Source: Lachnospiraceae bacterium (GTDB lineage: Bacteria; Bacillota_A; Clostridia; Lachnospirales; Lachnospiraceae). From it: 27,960 bases of DNA. The notes below the pieces were generated by a model that worked only from the letters and a program-made list of their open reading frames with translations, was not told the DNA's origin and made no database searches. The stretch spans positions 1-27,960 of the forward strand of contig JAIKXO010000028.1 in the NCBI GenBank assembly GCA_024684065.1. Reading direction: 5' to 3'. Below, piece by piece: positions 7,324 through 16,045 of this stretch; the first letter of the stretch is position 1; each line of letters begins with the position of its first letter. Position numbers and translations under genes: made by a program.

Positions 7324-7848
7324 TTAATTATTCGTTCCAAGCATCATTTTTACCATTTCCTCCACGGTGATCTCGCCTTTAAGCACAAGCAGCAGATACC
7401 CCAGATATTTTTCAGCCACGGAAACGGAGGAATAAGCCGCCGATATAACTGCCTGCGTTAACCGCTCTTTTTCTTCACTGTTTAACATAATGGCTGTGTA
7501 ACGGTATATGAGGTTCTTATCGTCATTGCCCAAAGCATAGCATCCACACGGTATGTAATAATTGAGCCTTGCTACCGCTGCCGCTATATCCGCTGCAGCT
7601 TCCCTTGGAACTGAGTCCGAATAGGTGATGACTGAGGTAAAAAACATCAGGCCCTCGTCTTCAAAGGGCATAAAAAAGAATTCGCCAAGGACATTCATCA
7701 GATCCGGGCCGAATTCCAGTATCTCCGCCCTGAGAACATCCATGGATGATCCTAAGTCCTCTGCGTTAAGCATCACCGTCTGACCGATATCTCCATCCGC
7801 CTTTAGTCTTTCTTCCAATGCATTTAACAATTCCTTTTTGATTTCCAT
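7324..7848 (-). CDS. small acidic protein, YbjN / secretion-chaperone-like
   Basis: This 174-aa soluble acidic protein has no signal peptide. Its order is an N-terminal helix, a strand-rich middle (FFTSVITYSDSVP, about 68-80), a long Ala-rich helix ending in LNYYIPCGCYALG, a strand (LIYRYTAIM) and C-terminal helices. That order resembles the YbjN fold, shared with type III secretion chaperones such as CesT and SycE. This is a pattern judgement, not a database match. The start has GGGGA about eight bases upstream. It is the first gene of the likely unit 7848-902 and could be a folding or delivery chaperone for the giant product. It could equally be an unrelated YbjN-like regulator. Confidence 0.75.
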   Translation of the reverse strand: MEIKKELLNALEERLKADGDIGQTVMLNAEDLGSSMDVLRAEILEFGPDLMNVLGEFFFMPFEDEGLMFFTSVITYSDSVPREAAADIAAAVARLNYYIPCGCYALGNDDKNLIYRYTAIMLNSEEKERLTQAVISAAYSSVSVAEKYLGYLLLVLKGEITVEEMVKMMLGTNN

Positions 7849-7961
7849 TTTGATTTCCCCTGTATTTTTCCGCCTTGAATAACAGACAAGGATATGTTAT
7901 AAAAAATTGTCGTTCTCTTTCATGGATCGACCGTCTGCTTTTTGAGACGTCTATACTGAAT

Positions 7962-7990
7962 ATTTTATCAGTCAATTGTATGATCTGCAA
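7962..7990 (-). promoter_or_regulatory. candidate promoter for the 174-aa / GNAT / giant gene group
   Basis: The minus strand reads TTGCAG, 17 bases, TAAAAT, about 115 bp upstream of the 174-aa gene in a 211-bp divergent gap. Downstream of it, AGACGTCT forms a short palindrome that could be an operator. Confidence 0.4.
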
Positions 7991-8059
7991 TTGAAATACA
8001 TGAATTCCGGAATTGTTAAATGTCCGTGTTAATGGTATTTTGTACGGACCACACGTCAT

Positions 8060-10255
8060 ATGCACATGAAATCAGTTTCATACAACAGAAAAACCGGTCA
8101 ATATATCATCTACACCGTGCTTTTTACGCTGATCGCGGGCTGTCTGTTCGGGATCTTTATTTTTGAGGGCAGGACTTCGATATGGTATATTGACGGACTC
8201 GGCCAGTATTATCCTTCATTTTTATATACAGGTTCTTATATAAGAAGATTTTTTTCCGGTCTTTTTCAGGGGAAGCCAGTACTGCCCGGATATGATCTTT
8301 CCATCGGGATGGGCGAGGATATTAAAGGATGCCTTAATTATTATGGTTTCGGAAATCCCATAAATCTGCTTGCCGCCTTTGCAAACCGGGAAAACGGGGG
8401 CCTGTTTTTTGCGGTAAGCCATGTTATCCGCCTATATCTGGCGGGATTTGCGGCGATCGTTTACTTAAAGGAAATGGGTTATGAGGGGAAAGAGGCTTCC
8501 GTCGGAGCTCTTTCCTATGCTTTCTGCGGATTCGCGCTTTACGGCGGATTTATGTACATAGAATTTTTATCGGTGCTTTTTTATTTTCCGCTGATGCTTG
8601 CCGGGGCGGAGAGGCTTTTAAACCGCAGAAAAAGCTTCAAAAATGCCCTGCTGTTTATTTTCTCGGTTTTCTACGGGGCGCTTTGCGGCTTTTATTTCCT
8701 TTATATGGCATCTTTGGCGCTTCTTGTCTATTGTGTTACAAGGCTGTTTTTTATTCATTATGCTTCAGGTCGGAATAAATCCGTGCGTGAACGGACAGAA
8801 GCCGCGGGAGCAGAAACGACAGAAACAGAAAATGCGGGAACAAAGGAGGCGGGAAACGAAGAAGGCTCATATCCGGCCGCAGATGACTTAAATGAAAAAA
8901 TTCCGGAAAACATAAATGAAAATGATCTTTCCGACACAGGATCATTAAAGAATCCGTTTAAAAGACCGGTAAGGATCCGGGAAAAAAATATCGTACTCAT
9001 AATCCTTACAGAGGGCTTTAAGCTTTTATGCTTCTATATTACGGGCATAATCCTCGCTTCCCCGGTGCTTTTTCCGGTGCTATACAGCTTTCTTAATTCG
9101 GAGAGAAATCCTCATGCGGTCGATATTCTCTCAAGCCGTTCAAACTACCTTCCAAGACCCGGACTTTTATTACAATTCCTGCAGGCCTCCGTCATTCCGG
9201 GAAAGAGCTTTGCCTTCGGGGTCCTTTTAATTGAGTGGGTTTCGGCGGTCATACTTTTCTTTCTGCCTTCTGCCCGAAGAAAGCTTCAGCTTAAGATCGG
9301 GGTAGTCATCTCCCTGGCAGCGGTTTCTCTGCCGATAACGGGCTATCTGTTCAACGGTTTCAACGAAAACTATGACAGATGGGTATTTCTTATCCATTTT
9401 CTTTTTATGGTGGTATTCGTACACGTTTCGTCGGAGCTTAAGGGAAGAACATCCCGGTTATACGGCTTTTTAGGGCTTCTGGTCTTAAATATCCTGTTTA
9501 ATATCTTTTCATTGTTTTCCGGTCTTGGCCTTAACTGGCAGGAGGAGTTTGTAAAAGCGGAAGGGCTCTCTGTATATACGGATTCGCCGGTCACCTTATC
9601 GAAAACAATAGAAGAGGACAAAGGTTTTTTCAGGATTTCGAATGATTCCCTGACAGGCGTTAACGAACGGCCCGAAAATGTGGCCATGCTTAACGATTAT
9701 TACGGGCTTACCTACTGGTTCAGCATTATCAATGAAAACACGCAGAAATACGTGGATGAGATTAACGGCAAGGAGCTTATCTGGCGCTCCTACGGCTTTA
9801 ATAACAATATATATACGGAGGGTCTTGCCGGGTGCAGATACTATCTTTCCGATACTCTTTCCCCGGATAACGGGTATGAATATGCGGAAACGGTTTCCTT
9901 CAACGGAAAGGACTGGTATGTATACAAAAATCCCCGCTGCCTCGGAATGGTCTACTATAACGGAGGAATGGAAGAATATAAAGAAGGTTTTACGACTCTT
10001 GAAGACTATAACAGGAAGTTTTATGAGAAAGCATGGAGCAAAGAGCCGATAGAAGCTTCATATGACAACTTAAAAAATATTCTTTCCTTTGAGACCGCTC
10101 ATTCAGAGGATGCCGAGGTCATCGTAGCGATCCCTTACAGCGCGTGGTGGAGAGCATATCTTGACGCAGAGGAGATACCCGTTTCAAAGTTCAATATGTA
10201 TATGAAGCTTAAGGTCCCCGCGGGAAGCCACAGTATAAAGCTGCAGTATAAATAG
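8060..10255 (+). CDS. YfhO-family polytopic membrane protein
   Basis: This 731-aa protein starts with a membrane helix (about 15-37) followed by WYIDGLGQYYPSF, the early extracytoplasmic motif of the YfhO family. Many further helices follow, then a large soluble C-terminal domain from about residue 480. YfhO proteins are thought to act in glycosylation of cell-wall polymers such as lipoteichoic acid. Two oddities stand out. A highly charged Glu/Asn/Thr-rich insert occupies about residues 240-310 between helices. The protein also stops at GSHSIKLQYK, just where the family normally enters its last membrane helix, so that helix is missing. Start choice is uncertain: ATG at 8060 and 8066 both lack a strong ribosome site. 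Confidence 0.85.
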   Translation: MHMKSVSYNRKTGQYIIYTVLFTLIAGCLFGIFIFEGRTSIWYIDGLGQYYPSFLYTGSYIRRFFSGLFQGKPVLPGYDLSIGMGEDIKGCLNYYGFGNPINLLAAFANRENGGLFFAVSHVIRLYLAGFAAIVYLKEMGYEGKEASVGALSYAFCGFALYGGFMYIEFLSVLFYFPLMLAGAERLLNRRKSFKNALLFIFSVFYGALCGFYFLYMASLALLVYCVTRLFFIHYASGRNKSVRERTEAAGAETTETENAGTKEAGNEEGSYPAADDLNEKIPENINENDLSDTGSLKNPFKRPVRIREKNIVLIILTEGFKLLCFYITGIILASPVLFPVLYSFLNSERNPHAVDILSSRSNYLPRPGLLLQFLQASVIPGKSFAFGVLLIEWVSAVILFFLPSARRKLQLKIGVVISLAAVSLPITGYLFNGFNENYDRWVFLIHFLFMVVFVHVSSELKGRTSRLYGFLGLLVLNILFNIFSLFSGLGLNWQEEFVKAEGLSVYTDSPVTLSKTIEEDKGFFRISNDSLTGVNERPENVAMLNDYYGLTYWFSIINENTQKYVDEINGKELIWRSYGFNNNIYTEGLAGCRYYLSDTLSPDNGYEYAETVSFNGKDWYVYKNPRCLGMVYYNGGMEEYKEGFTTLEDYNRKFYEKAWSKEPIEASYDNLKNILSFETAHSEDAEVIVAIPYSAWWRAYLDAEEIPVSKFNMYMKLKVPAGSHSIKLQYK

Positions 10256-10385
10256 GCGGCAGATGTAAAGACTCTGCGGTGATCATTATTTTATACTTTT
10301 TTTTGTATCCATTCACACATTTTTCATAGAGACAATGTATACTGATATCCTGGGCTGACCTATATTCATTATACCGGGACAATTT

Positions 10386-11864
10386 ATGAAGATATCTTTT
10401 AAAAATAAAGCCGTTTTGAGCTTTGTCTGTGCTTTTTTCATATCGGCTTTTCTTCCTTTACCAATTTATGCCGTGAACACCGCCCCCACTGCCGAGCAGC
10501 TTGAGGCCATGGAGGAGCGGAAGCTCATTCCCATAGAGACTAATATGATCAAAGGCTGGCCGGAGGGTCCGGTCGTCGGGGCTGAGTCCGCCATTTTAGT
10601 GGATGCGGGCTCCGGAGCGATCCTTTATCAGAAGAACGTAAACGAACGTCTCTATCCCGCCAGCACCACAAAGCTCATGACGGCTCTTTTGACTATAGAG
10701 AACTGCAACATGAACGATATTGTCACTTTTTCCTACGATTCCGTGCACAATATCGAAAGCACCTCTTCGAGGATCGGCATAGACGAGGGGGAACAGCTGA
10801 CCATTGAGCAATGCCTCTACGGCCTGCTCCTTGGCTCCGGTAACGAAGTGGCCTACGCCCTGGCGGAGCATGTGGGAGGAAGCGTCGAAGCTTTTGTCGC
10901 GATGATGAACGACAGGGCAAAAGAGCTTGGATGCGCCAACACCCATTTCGTGAATGCCAACGGTCTTCCGGATCCGGAGCATTATGTCAGCGCCTACGAT
11001 CTTTCATTGATAGCCAGGGCGTGTTTTAAGAATGAATCACTTGTCACGATCTCCGGTACCAGAAAATATACCATACCCCCCACGAATATCCAGCCCCAGG
11101 AGCGTCCGCTCGAAAACCACCATCTTATGATACCCGGCCTTAAATATGAATATGAGGGTTTTGTAGGAGGAAAGACGGGCTATACGAGGGATGCGAGACA
11201 GACCCTTGTTACCTGTGCCGAAAAGGACGGGGTCAGGCTTATCTGTATTGTCTTAAAGGACGAGGCCCCGTATCAGTTCACAGATACAAGTGCCCTTCTG
11301 GATTATGGTTTCGAAGGCTTCATGAAGCTGAATATTTCGGAAAATGAAAACAGGTATACGTTAAACAGCGCGACCTTCTTCAAGACTAACCTCGATATCC
11401 TGGGAAGCTCTAAGCCCATACTTATCTTAAATACCTCGGATTATGTGATGATCCCGAAAACCGCGAGCTTTGAGGATCTTTCCGTGACGGTCAATTATGA
11501 TAACCTTCCCTATAACGCGGTCGCCACCCTGGACTATACCCTTGACGGGCATAAGACAGGCTCTACCGCTATCGAATTTGCTGATAACACGGTACAGCCC
11601 TTTGATTTTTCAAATATAGTGAAGGCAAACGCTAACGAGGACATCCCGAGGAAGTTCATTCCGGGCAAAAACCTGGTTTTTGTAAACATTACAAGAGTGA
11701 TAGTTATCCTGATCGTTATTCTTCTTCTGATACTTCTGATCTTTTTTGTAAGAAACGTATTCAGACATTACAAATATTCAGACAGGCACAATATGCAGAT
11801 TATAAAGAAACGCTATAAAAAACGTAAAAAACAGCTGTTGAACCTGACCTCACGAAAAAAATGA
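10386..11864 (+). CDS. dacF: D-alanyl-D-alanine carboxypeptidase, S11 family (DacF/DacA type)
   Basis: This secreted, membrane-anchored penicillin-binding protein trims the terminal D-Ala from peptidoglycan stem peptides. The 492-aa product has a signal peptide (about 1-29, ending IYA), then the three catalytic motifs of the family: S93-T-T-K96, S151-G-N153 and K263-T-G265. A beta-rich C-terminal domain follows, and a strongly hydrophobic helix (about 437-455) with a very basic tail keeps it in the membrane. Many S11 enzymes use an amphipathic helix instead, so a full transmembrane anchor is worth noting. The ribosome site is weak (GGGACA). A strong terminator follows the stop. The exact dac symbol is a best guess. 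Confidence 0.93.
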   Translation: MKISFKNKAVLSFVCAFFISAFLPLPIYAVNTAPTAEQLEAMEERKLIPIETNMIKGWPEGPVVGAESAILVDAGSGAILYQKNVNERLYPASTTKLMTALLTIENCNMNDIVTFSYDSVHNIESTSSRIGIDEGEQLTIEQCLYGLLLGSGNEVAYALAEHVGGSVEAFVAMMNDRAKELGCANTHFVNANGLPDPEHYVSAYDLSLIARACFKNESLVTISGTRKYTIPPTNIQPQERPLENHHLMIPGLKYEYEGFVGGKTGYTRDARQTLVTCAEKDGVRLICIVLKDEAPYQFTDTSALLDYGFEGFMKLNISENENRYTLNSATFFKTNLDILGSSKPILILNTSDYVMIPKTASFEDLSVTVNYDNLPYNAVATLDYTLDGHKTGSTAIEFADNTVQPFDFSNIVKANANEDIPRKFIPGKNLVFVNITRVIVILIVILLLILLIFFVRNVFRHYKYSDRHNMQIIKKRYKKRKKQLLNLTSRKK

Positions 11865-11889
11865 ACCGCGCCCGGCGGTTCATTTTTTA
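11855..11889. terminator. strong bidirectional intrinsic terminator
   Basis: AAAAAATGAACCGC pairs with GCGGTTCATTTTTT around a five-base loop. The stem carries an A-run on one side and a T-run on the other. It ends the carboxypeptidase gene on the plus strand and can serve the converging exonuclease operon on the minus strand. Confidence 0.9.
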
Positions 11890-11942
11890 GGAAACGGATT
11901 TATTCGTTTACGATAAATATATGTATATGCTTAAGACAGCTG

Positions 11943-12926
11943 TCATTCGCGGCTGTGGTCATATCCGCCATCCTTTTTCGCCCGGCGTTTTTCAAGCCTC
12001 TGAAGCCTTAATTTATCCTGCTTTTTAGCGATCTCCTGGGCAGTTTCCTTAGGGACGAGCTTTAAGGTCTTTACTACGAATACATTGCCGTCGTCAGTTT
12101 TCTTCATCCTGACCTTGCCTTTTAAATATCCGTGCTTCTTGCAGTGGGCGATGCAGAAATAGTGCTTGCCGTTTACGGAAAACCAGTCTATCTTCATGCT
12201 TGCGGGCCTTCCGCATTTATAGCATTTGACGGAGCTGACCTTTTTATCCTCTATCGCTGCGGTCTTATCGGGAAATTCCCTGGAGATATACTTATAATAG
12301 GTCTTGAAGTTTACTTCTATCTCATCCTTTTTAGTCTGCGGGGCGATGAAAACATCATAGGATACATAGCGCCTTGTTTTAGGTTTATATGCCCTTACCC
12401 TTTCAAGGACCTTCGACGTATAATATGCGTCATCATAAGCCCTGTGAAACGGCGCGTCCTTTTCTATCCCCAGAAAATCGACCGCAGTCTCCAGAGCCCG
12501 CCTCTTTTTCCCGTCCTCATAGGCTATGCTGAAAAACTTCTGCACGTCATAATACTTAAGAGGTCCGTCCGACAGCATGTCCATGCCGTAATACATCATG
12601 TTGCGCTGCAGCTCGGTTATGTCGGAGGTGCCCCAGATACAGAAGATATAATCCTTTCCGCACCATTCGAGAAACTCGTTCATGGCGATGGGAAAAGGCT
12701 TTCCGTTTTCAAGCTCCTCGGCGGTCAGGTGTACGATCCTGTTGGTAATGTAATTGATATAATGATAGATCTGAGGCTTTATAACAACCTCAAACTTATC
12801 CACCGGTTTAAACCACCTGTTGAGCTTTATGGCGCCGATCTCCAAAACCTCGAAGGGAAGCCCTAAATCCCTGTTAAACCTGTCATTAGACTGATTCCAT
12901 TCCAGATCAAAAACAATATAATTCAT
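11943..12926 (-). CDS. DEDDh 3'-5' exonuclease with C-terminal zinc-finger-like domain
   Basis: The 327-aa product begins with Exo I, FDLEW (D7 and E9), continues with Exo II around WGTSD (D102), and has Exo III HRAYDD (H161, D166). It is therefore a complete DEDDh exonuclease domain (about 1-185) of the type related to KapD and DNA polymerase epsilon subunits. Past this domain, residues 235-262 hold CYKC and a later C258/C262 pair that could bind zinc, followed by a strand-rich, Lys-rich tail suited to nucleic-acid binding. The substrate, RNA or DNA, cannot be set from sequence. The start overlaps the stop of the upstream acyltransferase by four bases (ATGA), indicating translational coupling. 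Confidence 0.88.
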   Translation of the reverse strand: MNYIVFDLEWNQSNDRFNRDLGLPFEVLEIGAIKLNRWFKPVDKFEVVIKPQIYHYINYITNRIVHLTAEELENGKPFPIAMNEFLEWCGKDYIFCIWGTSDITELQRNMMYYGMDMLSDGPLKYYDVQKFFSIAYEDGKKRRALETAVDFLGIEKDAPFHRAYDDAYYTSKVLERVRAYKPKTRRYVSYDVFIAPQTKKDEIEVNFKTYYKYISREFPDKTAAIEDKKVSSVKCYKCGRPASMKIDWFSVNGKHYFCIAHCKKHGYLKGKVRMKKTDDGNVFVVKTLKLVPKETAQEIAKKQDKLRLQRLEKRRAKKDGGYDHSRE

Positions 12927-14026
12927 ACAGCTTTCTTCTTATAAGGCTTTCCCCCGAGAAACGGGAAAAACCTGTTGATAAACAATATCATGAGAGTGGT
13001 ATAGATAAGCATGGTCAGAACGATTATCCCATAGCAGATATAGCCCCTGGCCCTTGTAAGATATTGATTTACGTACATTGCCGTCCTTAAAGCAAAGGTG
13101 AGGACCTTGCTGTTATTATGTACGGCCATGAACACAAGGGAATTGACCCCGTAAAGGGTCAGGAGAGGGAAAGCGTACCGAAGCTTCGAAAGATTCTTTG
13201 AAAGGATAATAAGCCACGCTGAGCCGGAAAGTGCCGCCGCATAGTATACAATAACATTGTTATGTACAAGCGAGCGGAATTCTCCGACATTATTATAATG
13301 AAGAACCTTCATGCTTATCACTATACATACTATATTAACGGCTAAAAAGCATAACGAGAGCGCAAGCTCCATAAATGAAAAGCCCTCGTTCCTAAGCTTT
13401 TTCATGAGGCCGAAGCCGTAATACCCTATAGTTATAAAGGAGCAGGCAAATACCGGCCTGAGTATCGTTATGCAGAGCTCATGGAAGCGTTCCATGACGG
13501 CGGTATCATATGTGCCCTGCTGCAAAAGAAGATTAAGCACATAGGCTATGGCCGTAAGTATTATAACCGCTGCAACTGCCTTTTTATCGTCAAGACGCTT
13601 GAATATATAAAGAAAAAGCACCTCTCCGAGAAAGGCGGCCGGCAGGAACCAGAGCACATTCATGCCGTAAAGCCCGATAACGTACCAGATATTTATGAAT
13701 AAAGTCGAAGGAGGGACGATCTTATCGATAAAAAGCCCCCAGAGCACTATCCCGATATAGATCAGGCTGAACCAGTAATACGGGATCATTATTCCTTTAA
13801 AGCGTCTTTTGACAAGGTCTTTAAAATCTTTTGCCCTGTCATTTTTATAGCGGATCAGCATACCGCTGATAATAAAGAAAAGCGGCATATGAAAAGAAAA
13901 GATCCAGATACAGAGGTAAAGGATGTAGGGGGAGTATCCGAGAATCTCGCCCTGCAGATGCCCTATAAGCACGAGCACCATTCCGGCGCCCCTCGCTATA
14001 TCAAAGTACGAAAGCCTTTTATTCAT
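12923..14026 (-). CDS. acyltransferase 3 family membrane protein
   Basis: The 367-aa polytopic protein opens with RLSYFDIARGAGMVLVLIGH, the family's hallmark first helix with the catalytic-region His at its end, followed by a second helix and SFHMPLFFIISGML. About ten helices are visible. Members O-acylate (often O-acetylate) cell-surface sugars or glycans using an acyl donor from the cytoplasm. It lies 17 bp downstream of the amidase gene and overlaps the exonuclease gene by four bases. With the amidase upstream, an envelope-glycan substrate is plausible. The true substrate is unknown. Confidence 0.9.
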   Translation of the reverse strand: MNKRLSYFDIARGAGMVLVLIGHLQGEILGYSPYILYLCIWIFSFHMPLFFIISGMLIRYKNDRAKDFKDLVKRRFKGIMIPYYWFSLIYIGIVLWGLFIDKIVPPSTLFINIWYVIGLYGMNVLWFLPAAFLGEVLFLYIFKRLDDKKAVAAVIILTAIAYVLNLLLQQGTYDTAVMERFHELCITILRPVFACSFITIGYYGFGLMKKLRNEGFSFMELALSLCFLAVNIVCIVISMKVLHYNNVGEFRSLVHNNVIVYYAAALSGSAWLIILSKNLSKLRYAFPLLTLYGVNSLVFMAVHNNSKVLTFALRTAMYVNQYLTRARGYICYGIIVLTMLIYTTLMILFINRFFPFLGGKPYKKKAV

Positions 14027-14043
14027 AAAAATCCTTTTAGATC

Positions 14044-14976
14044 TTATCTTCCGAAAAAGGTATTTATTCCCTGTAAAAGCCCTAAAGCATTCGTATTCAG
14101 GGCGGCGTCGGTATGGGCTGAAGCCTTGTCCCCGAGCTCTATATCCACGCTCGGAACAGTGGAATATGAAGTCTGGGTGAGATCCATCTCCATCGAGCCG
14201 CTGCCGTGTATTTTACAACCGGCGGACTTAAGGCCGTTTATCAGGCATGTGCCGAGCAGATCGCTCTGCGCCCAGGTCGAAGCCACGGGCTCCATGGCCT
14301 TATAGCTCGCGACATTGGCAACCTTTGCGAAAAAGGCTCCTTTGTTTGACGAGGTGCTGTCCCAGTGCAGGGATATATGGCAGTTAGCGTAATTGTTGGC
14401 AAGAACGGTCCTTGCGATGTTGTCGAGCTGTACGTCATTTCCTTCTCTTATCATCAGCACATTATAGCCGTTATTTAACAGAAGCTCCTTTAATATCAAA
14501 GCCTGCCTCAATGTAACCGAAGCTTCCTTTGCCCCGTCCGCAAATACCATTCCGGAAGAGATGGCGGGCGATTTTACACTGCCCGCAGAAGTCGTTCCGC
14601 CTGTAACTTTGGGAGTTCCGTCAGGATGCGAGAGGGTTTTGAATCTTTCTCCGCCGAGCGTTCCGTGGCCGGCATTGACACAGACCGTGATCCCGTTGGC
14701 AAGCGCCCCCGTATTATTGTACAGCATGGCTGCGCCTGTCTTTATGGCTGAGAAAGAGGCGTAGGGCATTGCCTCGGTGACCATTACCGGAACGGCTGAT
14801 GCCTGGACCGGGGCAGCAGGAGCGGCAGCATCCACGACCGGGGCAGCAGCATCTAAAACCGGGGCAGCAGGCTGAACCTCTGTATATGCATATACAGGTA
14901 CAGACAGGGTCATCGACCCTGTGATCGCAAAAACGGAAACAAAAGCCATTAGCTTACTTAAAGATGTTTTTTTCAT
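14044..14976 (-). CDS. secreted N-acetylmuramoyl-L-alanine amidase (Amidase_3)
   Basis: The product (310 aa) cleaves the bond between muramic acid and the peptide stem. I start it at 14976, where GGAGG lies seven bases upstream and the peptide begins MKKTSLSKLMAF, a clean signal peptide ending VYA; the frame extends upstream to 15024 without support. An Ala/Pro/Val repeat linker follows the signal (about residues 35-65). The catalytic domain shows the Amidase_3 zinc ligands, by position: H104 in VNAGHG, a Glu near 151 in KEASVTL, and H204 in HISLH. The catalytic Glu lies in VDIELGD near 280. It lacks SH3 or LysM cell-wall-binding repeats. It is the first gene of a three-gene operon. Confidence 0.9.
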   Translation of the reverse strand: MKKTSLSKLMAFVSVFAITGSMTLSVPVYAYTEVQPAAPVLDAAAPVVDAAAPAAPVQASAVPVMVTEAMPYASFSAIKTGAAMLYNNTGALANGITVCVNAGHGTLGGERFKTLSHPDGTPKVTGGTTSAGSVKSPAISSGMVFADGAKEASVTLRQALILKELLLNNGYNVLMIREGNDVQLDNIARTVLANNYANCHISLHWDSTSSNKGAFFAKVANVASYKAMEPVASTWAQSDLLGTCLINGLKSAGCKIHGSGSMEMDLTQTSYSTVPSVDIELGDKASAHTDAALNTNALGLLQGINTFFGR

Positions 14977-15076
14977 TATTGTCCTCCAGGGTAAGGCGTA
15001 ATTAAGTCTCCTTATCCGCGCCAATTTATTTACAGATTACGCGCTCAGGGTTTTATATTTGTTTTTCGCTCGTTTT

Positions 15077-15105
15077 ATTATATGCAAGATGTGCTTTTTT
15101 TTCAA
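15077..15105 (-). promoter_or_regulatory. promoter of the amidase-acyltransferase-exonuclease operon
   Basis: The minus strand reads TTGAAA, exactly 17 bases, TATAAT: an almost perfect housekeeping promoter. It leaves a leader of about 95 nt before the amidase start at 14976. Confidence 0.85.
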
Positions 15106-15140
15106 TGAAATATCACAAAAAGACATAATGCGGGGAATTT

Positions 15141-15286
15141 CGGGACCGGTTTTTTAATACCGGTTTGAACAGACTGAGATAATATGTTAAAGTTGGTAAT
15201 GTTCCGGGTTCATGCGGGAAAGTCATCCGGATCTGTCCGGGTAAGCATCCGCTAAATACCGGATTTCCGGGCGCATCCCTTTTGCG
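15141..15286 (+). other. hairpin-rich gap upstream of trmB
   Basis: The 350-bp gap between the amidase start and trmB holds the amidase promoter at its left. Several perfect small hairpins lie at its right: ACCGGT/ACCGGT near 15150-15170, CCGGA-TCTG-TCCGG at 15227-15240, CCGGA-TT-TCCGG at 15259-15270, and GCGC...GCGC at 15271-15286. No known riboswitch pattern is evident and there is no T-run, so these are not terminators. They may form a structured trmB leader. Confidence 0.35.
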
Positions 15287-15326
15287 CTTTTAAGATCATA
15301 AGATTTAACGGGGAAGAAGAAATGTT

Positions 15327-15989
15327 ATGCGGTTAAGGAATATTACGGGCTCTAAGGAAATGATCGCGGATAACGCGTATGTGATACATGAGCCTGAAAA
15401 ACTGAAGGGACGCTTCTCAAAAGAGGTTTTTGGCGGCAGCAGGCCTCTCAATATAGAGATAGGGATGGGAAAGGGCAGGTTTATCCTCACCCTTGCAGAA
15501 AGAGATCAGGAAGCTGACTATATAGGGATCGAGAAATATTCAACGGTGCTCCTTAAAGCGGTCAGGAAATTTTCGGAAAATCCTCTTGATAACCTTCGGT
15601 TCATAAGAATGGATGCGGAATATATCACGGATGTGTTCGACGAGAACGAGATCGATAAGATCTATCTGAACTTTTCGGATCCCTGGCCTAAGGACCGCCA
15701 TGAGAAGAGGCGGCTTCCCTCTTCAAATTTTCTTAAAAAGTATGAAAGGATCTTAAAACCCGGCGGCATGGTCGAATTCAAGACCGATAACAGGGATCTG
15801 TTTGACTTCGGGGTTAAGGAAGCCGAAAGCTCAGGCTGGGAGATGCTTTACCTTACCTACGATCTTCATAACGATCCCGGTCAGATGAAAAATAATATAA
15901 TGACCGAATACGAAGCCAAATTCTCTGCCCTGGGAAATCCTATATATAAATACATCATCAGAAAAACCGGGAGTCAGGATCTTATCTGA
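15327..15989 (+). CDS. trmB: tRNA (guanine-N7-)-methyltransferase
   Basis: TrmB places the 7-methyl group on G46 in the variable loop of many tRNAs, using S-adenosylmethionine. The 220-aa length is normal. EIGMGKG (about 45-51) is the cofactor-binding glycine motif, GIEKY the second cofactor segment, and NFSDPWPKDRHEKRRL (about 114-129) the signature motif with the catalytic Asp. The TD-x-R motif follows in KTDNRDLF. The start ATG at 15327 is preceded by GGGGAAG; an ATG at 15322 is in another frame. The gene stands alone, converging on the hypothetical gene at 16046. Confidence 0.96.
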   Translation: MRLRNITGSKEMIADNAYVIHEPEKLKGRFSKEVFGGSRPLNIEIGMGKGRFILTLAERDQEADYIGIEKYSTVLLKAVRKFSENPLDNLRFIRMDAEYITDVFDENEIDKIYLNFSDPWPKDRHEKRRLPSSNFLKKYERILKPGGMVEFKTDNRDLFDFGVKEAESSGWEMLYLTYDLHNDPGQMKNNIMTEYEAKFSALGNPIYKYIIRKTGSQDLI

Positions 15990-16045
15990 CAGAGCCTTTG
16001 GAAGCATTAAGAGTATTATATACAAAAAATCCTATATGCGGCGGG

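Noticed and set aside
7766..8065. 99-aa minus-strand ORF across the divergent gap
   Set aside because: It overlaps the well-supported start of the 174-aa gene in another frame and has no ribosome site or domain.
12132..12866. 244-aa plus-strand ORF opposite the exonuclease gene
   Set aside because: It lies wholly inside a gene with intact catalytic motifs on the other strand and shows no recognisable domain.
15141..15286. Known riboswitch upstream of trmB
   Set aside because: I compared it from memory with cyclic-di-GMP and cyclic-di-AMP motifs and saw no matching conserved core; only simple hairpins are present.
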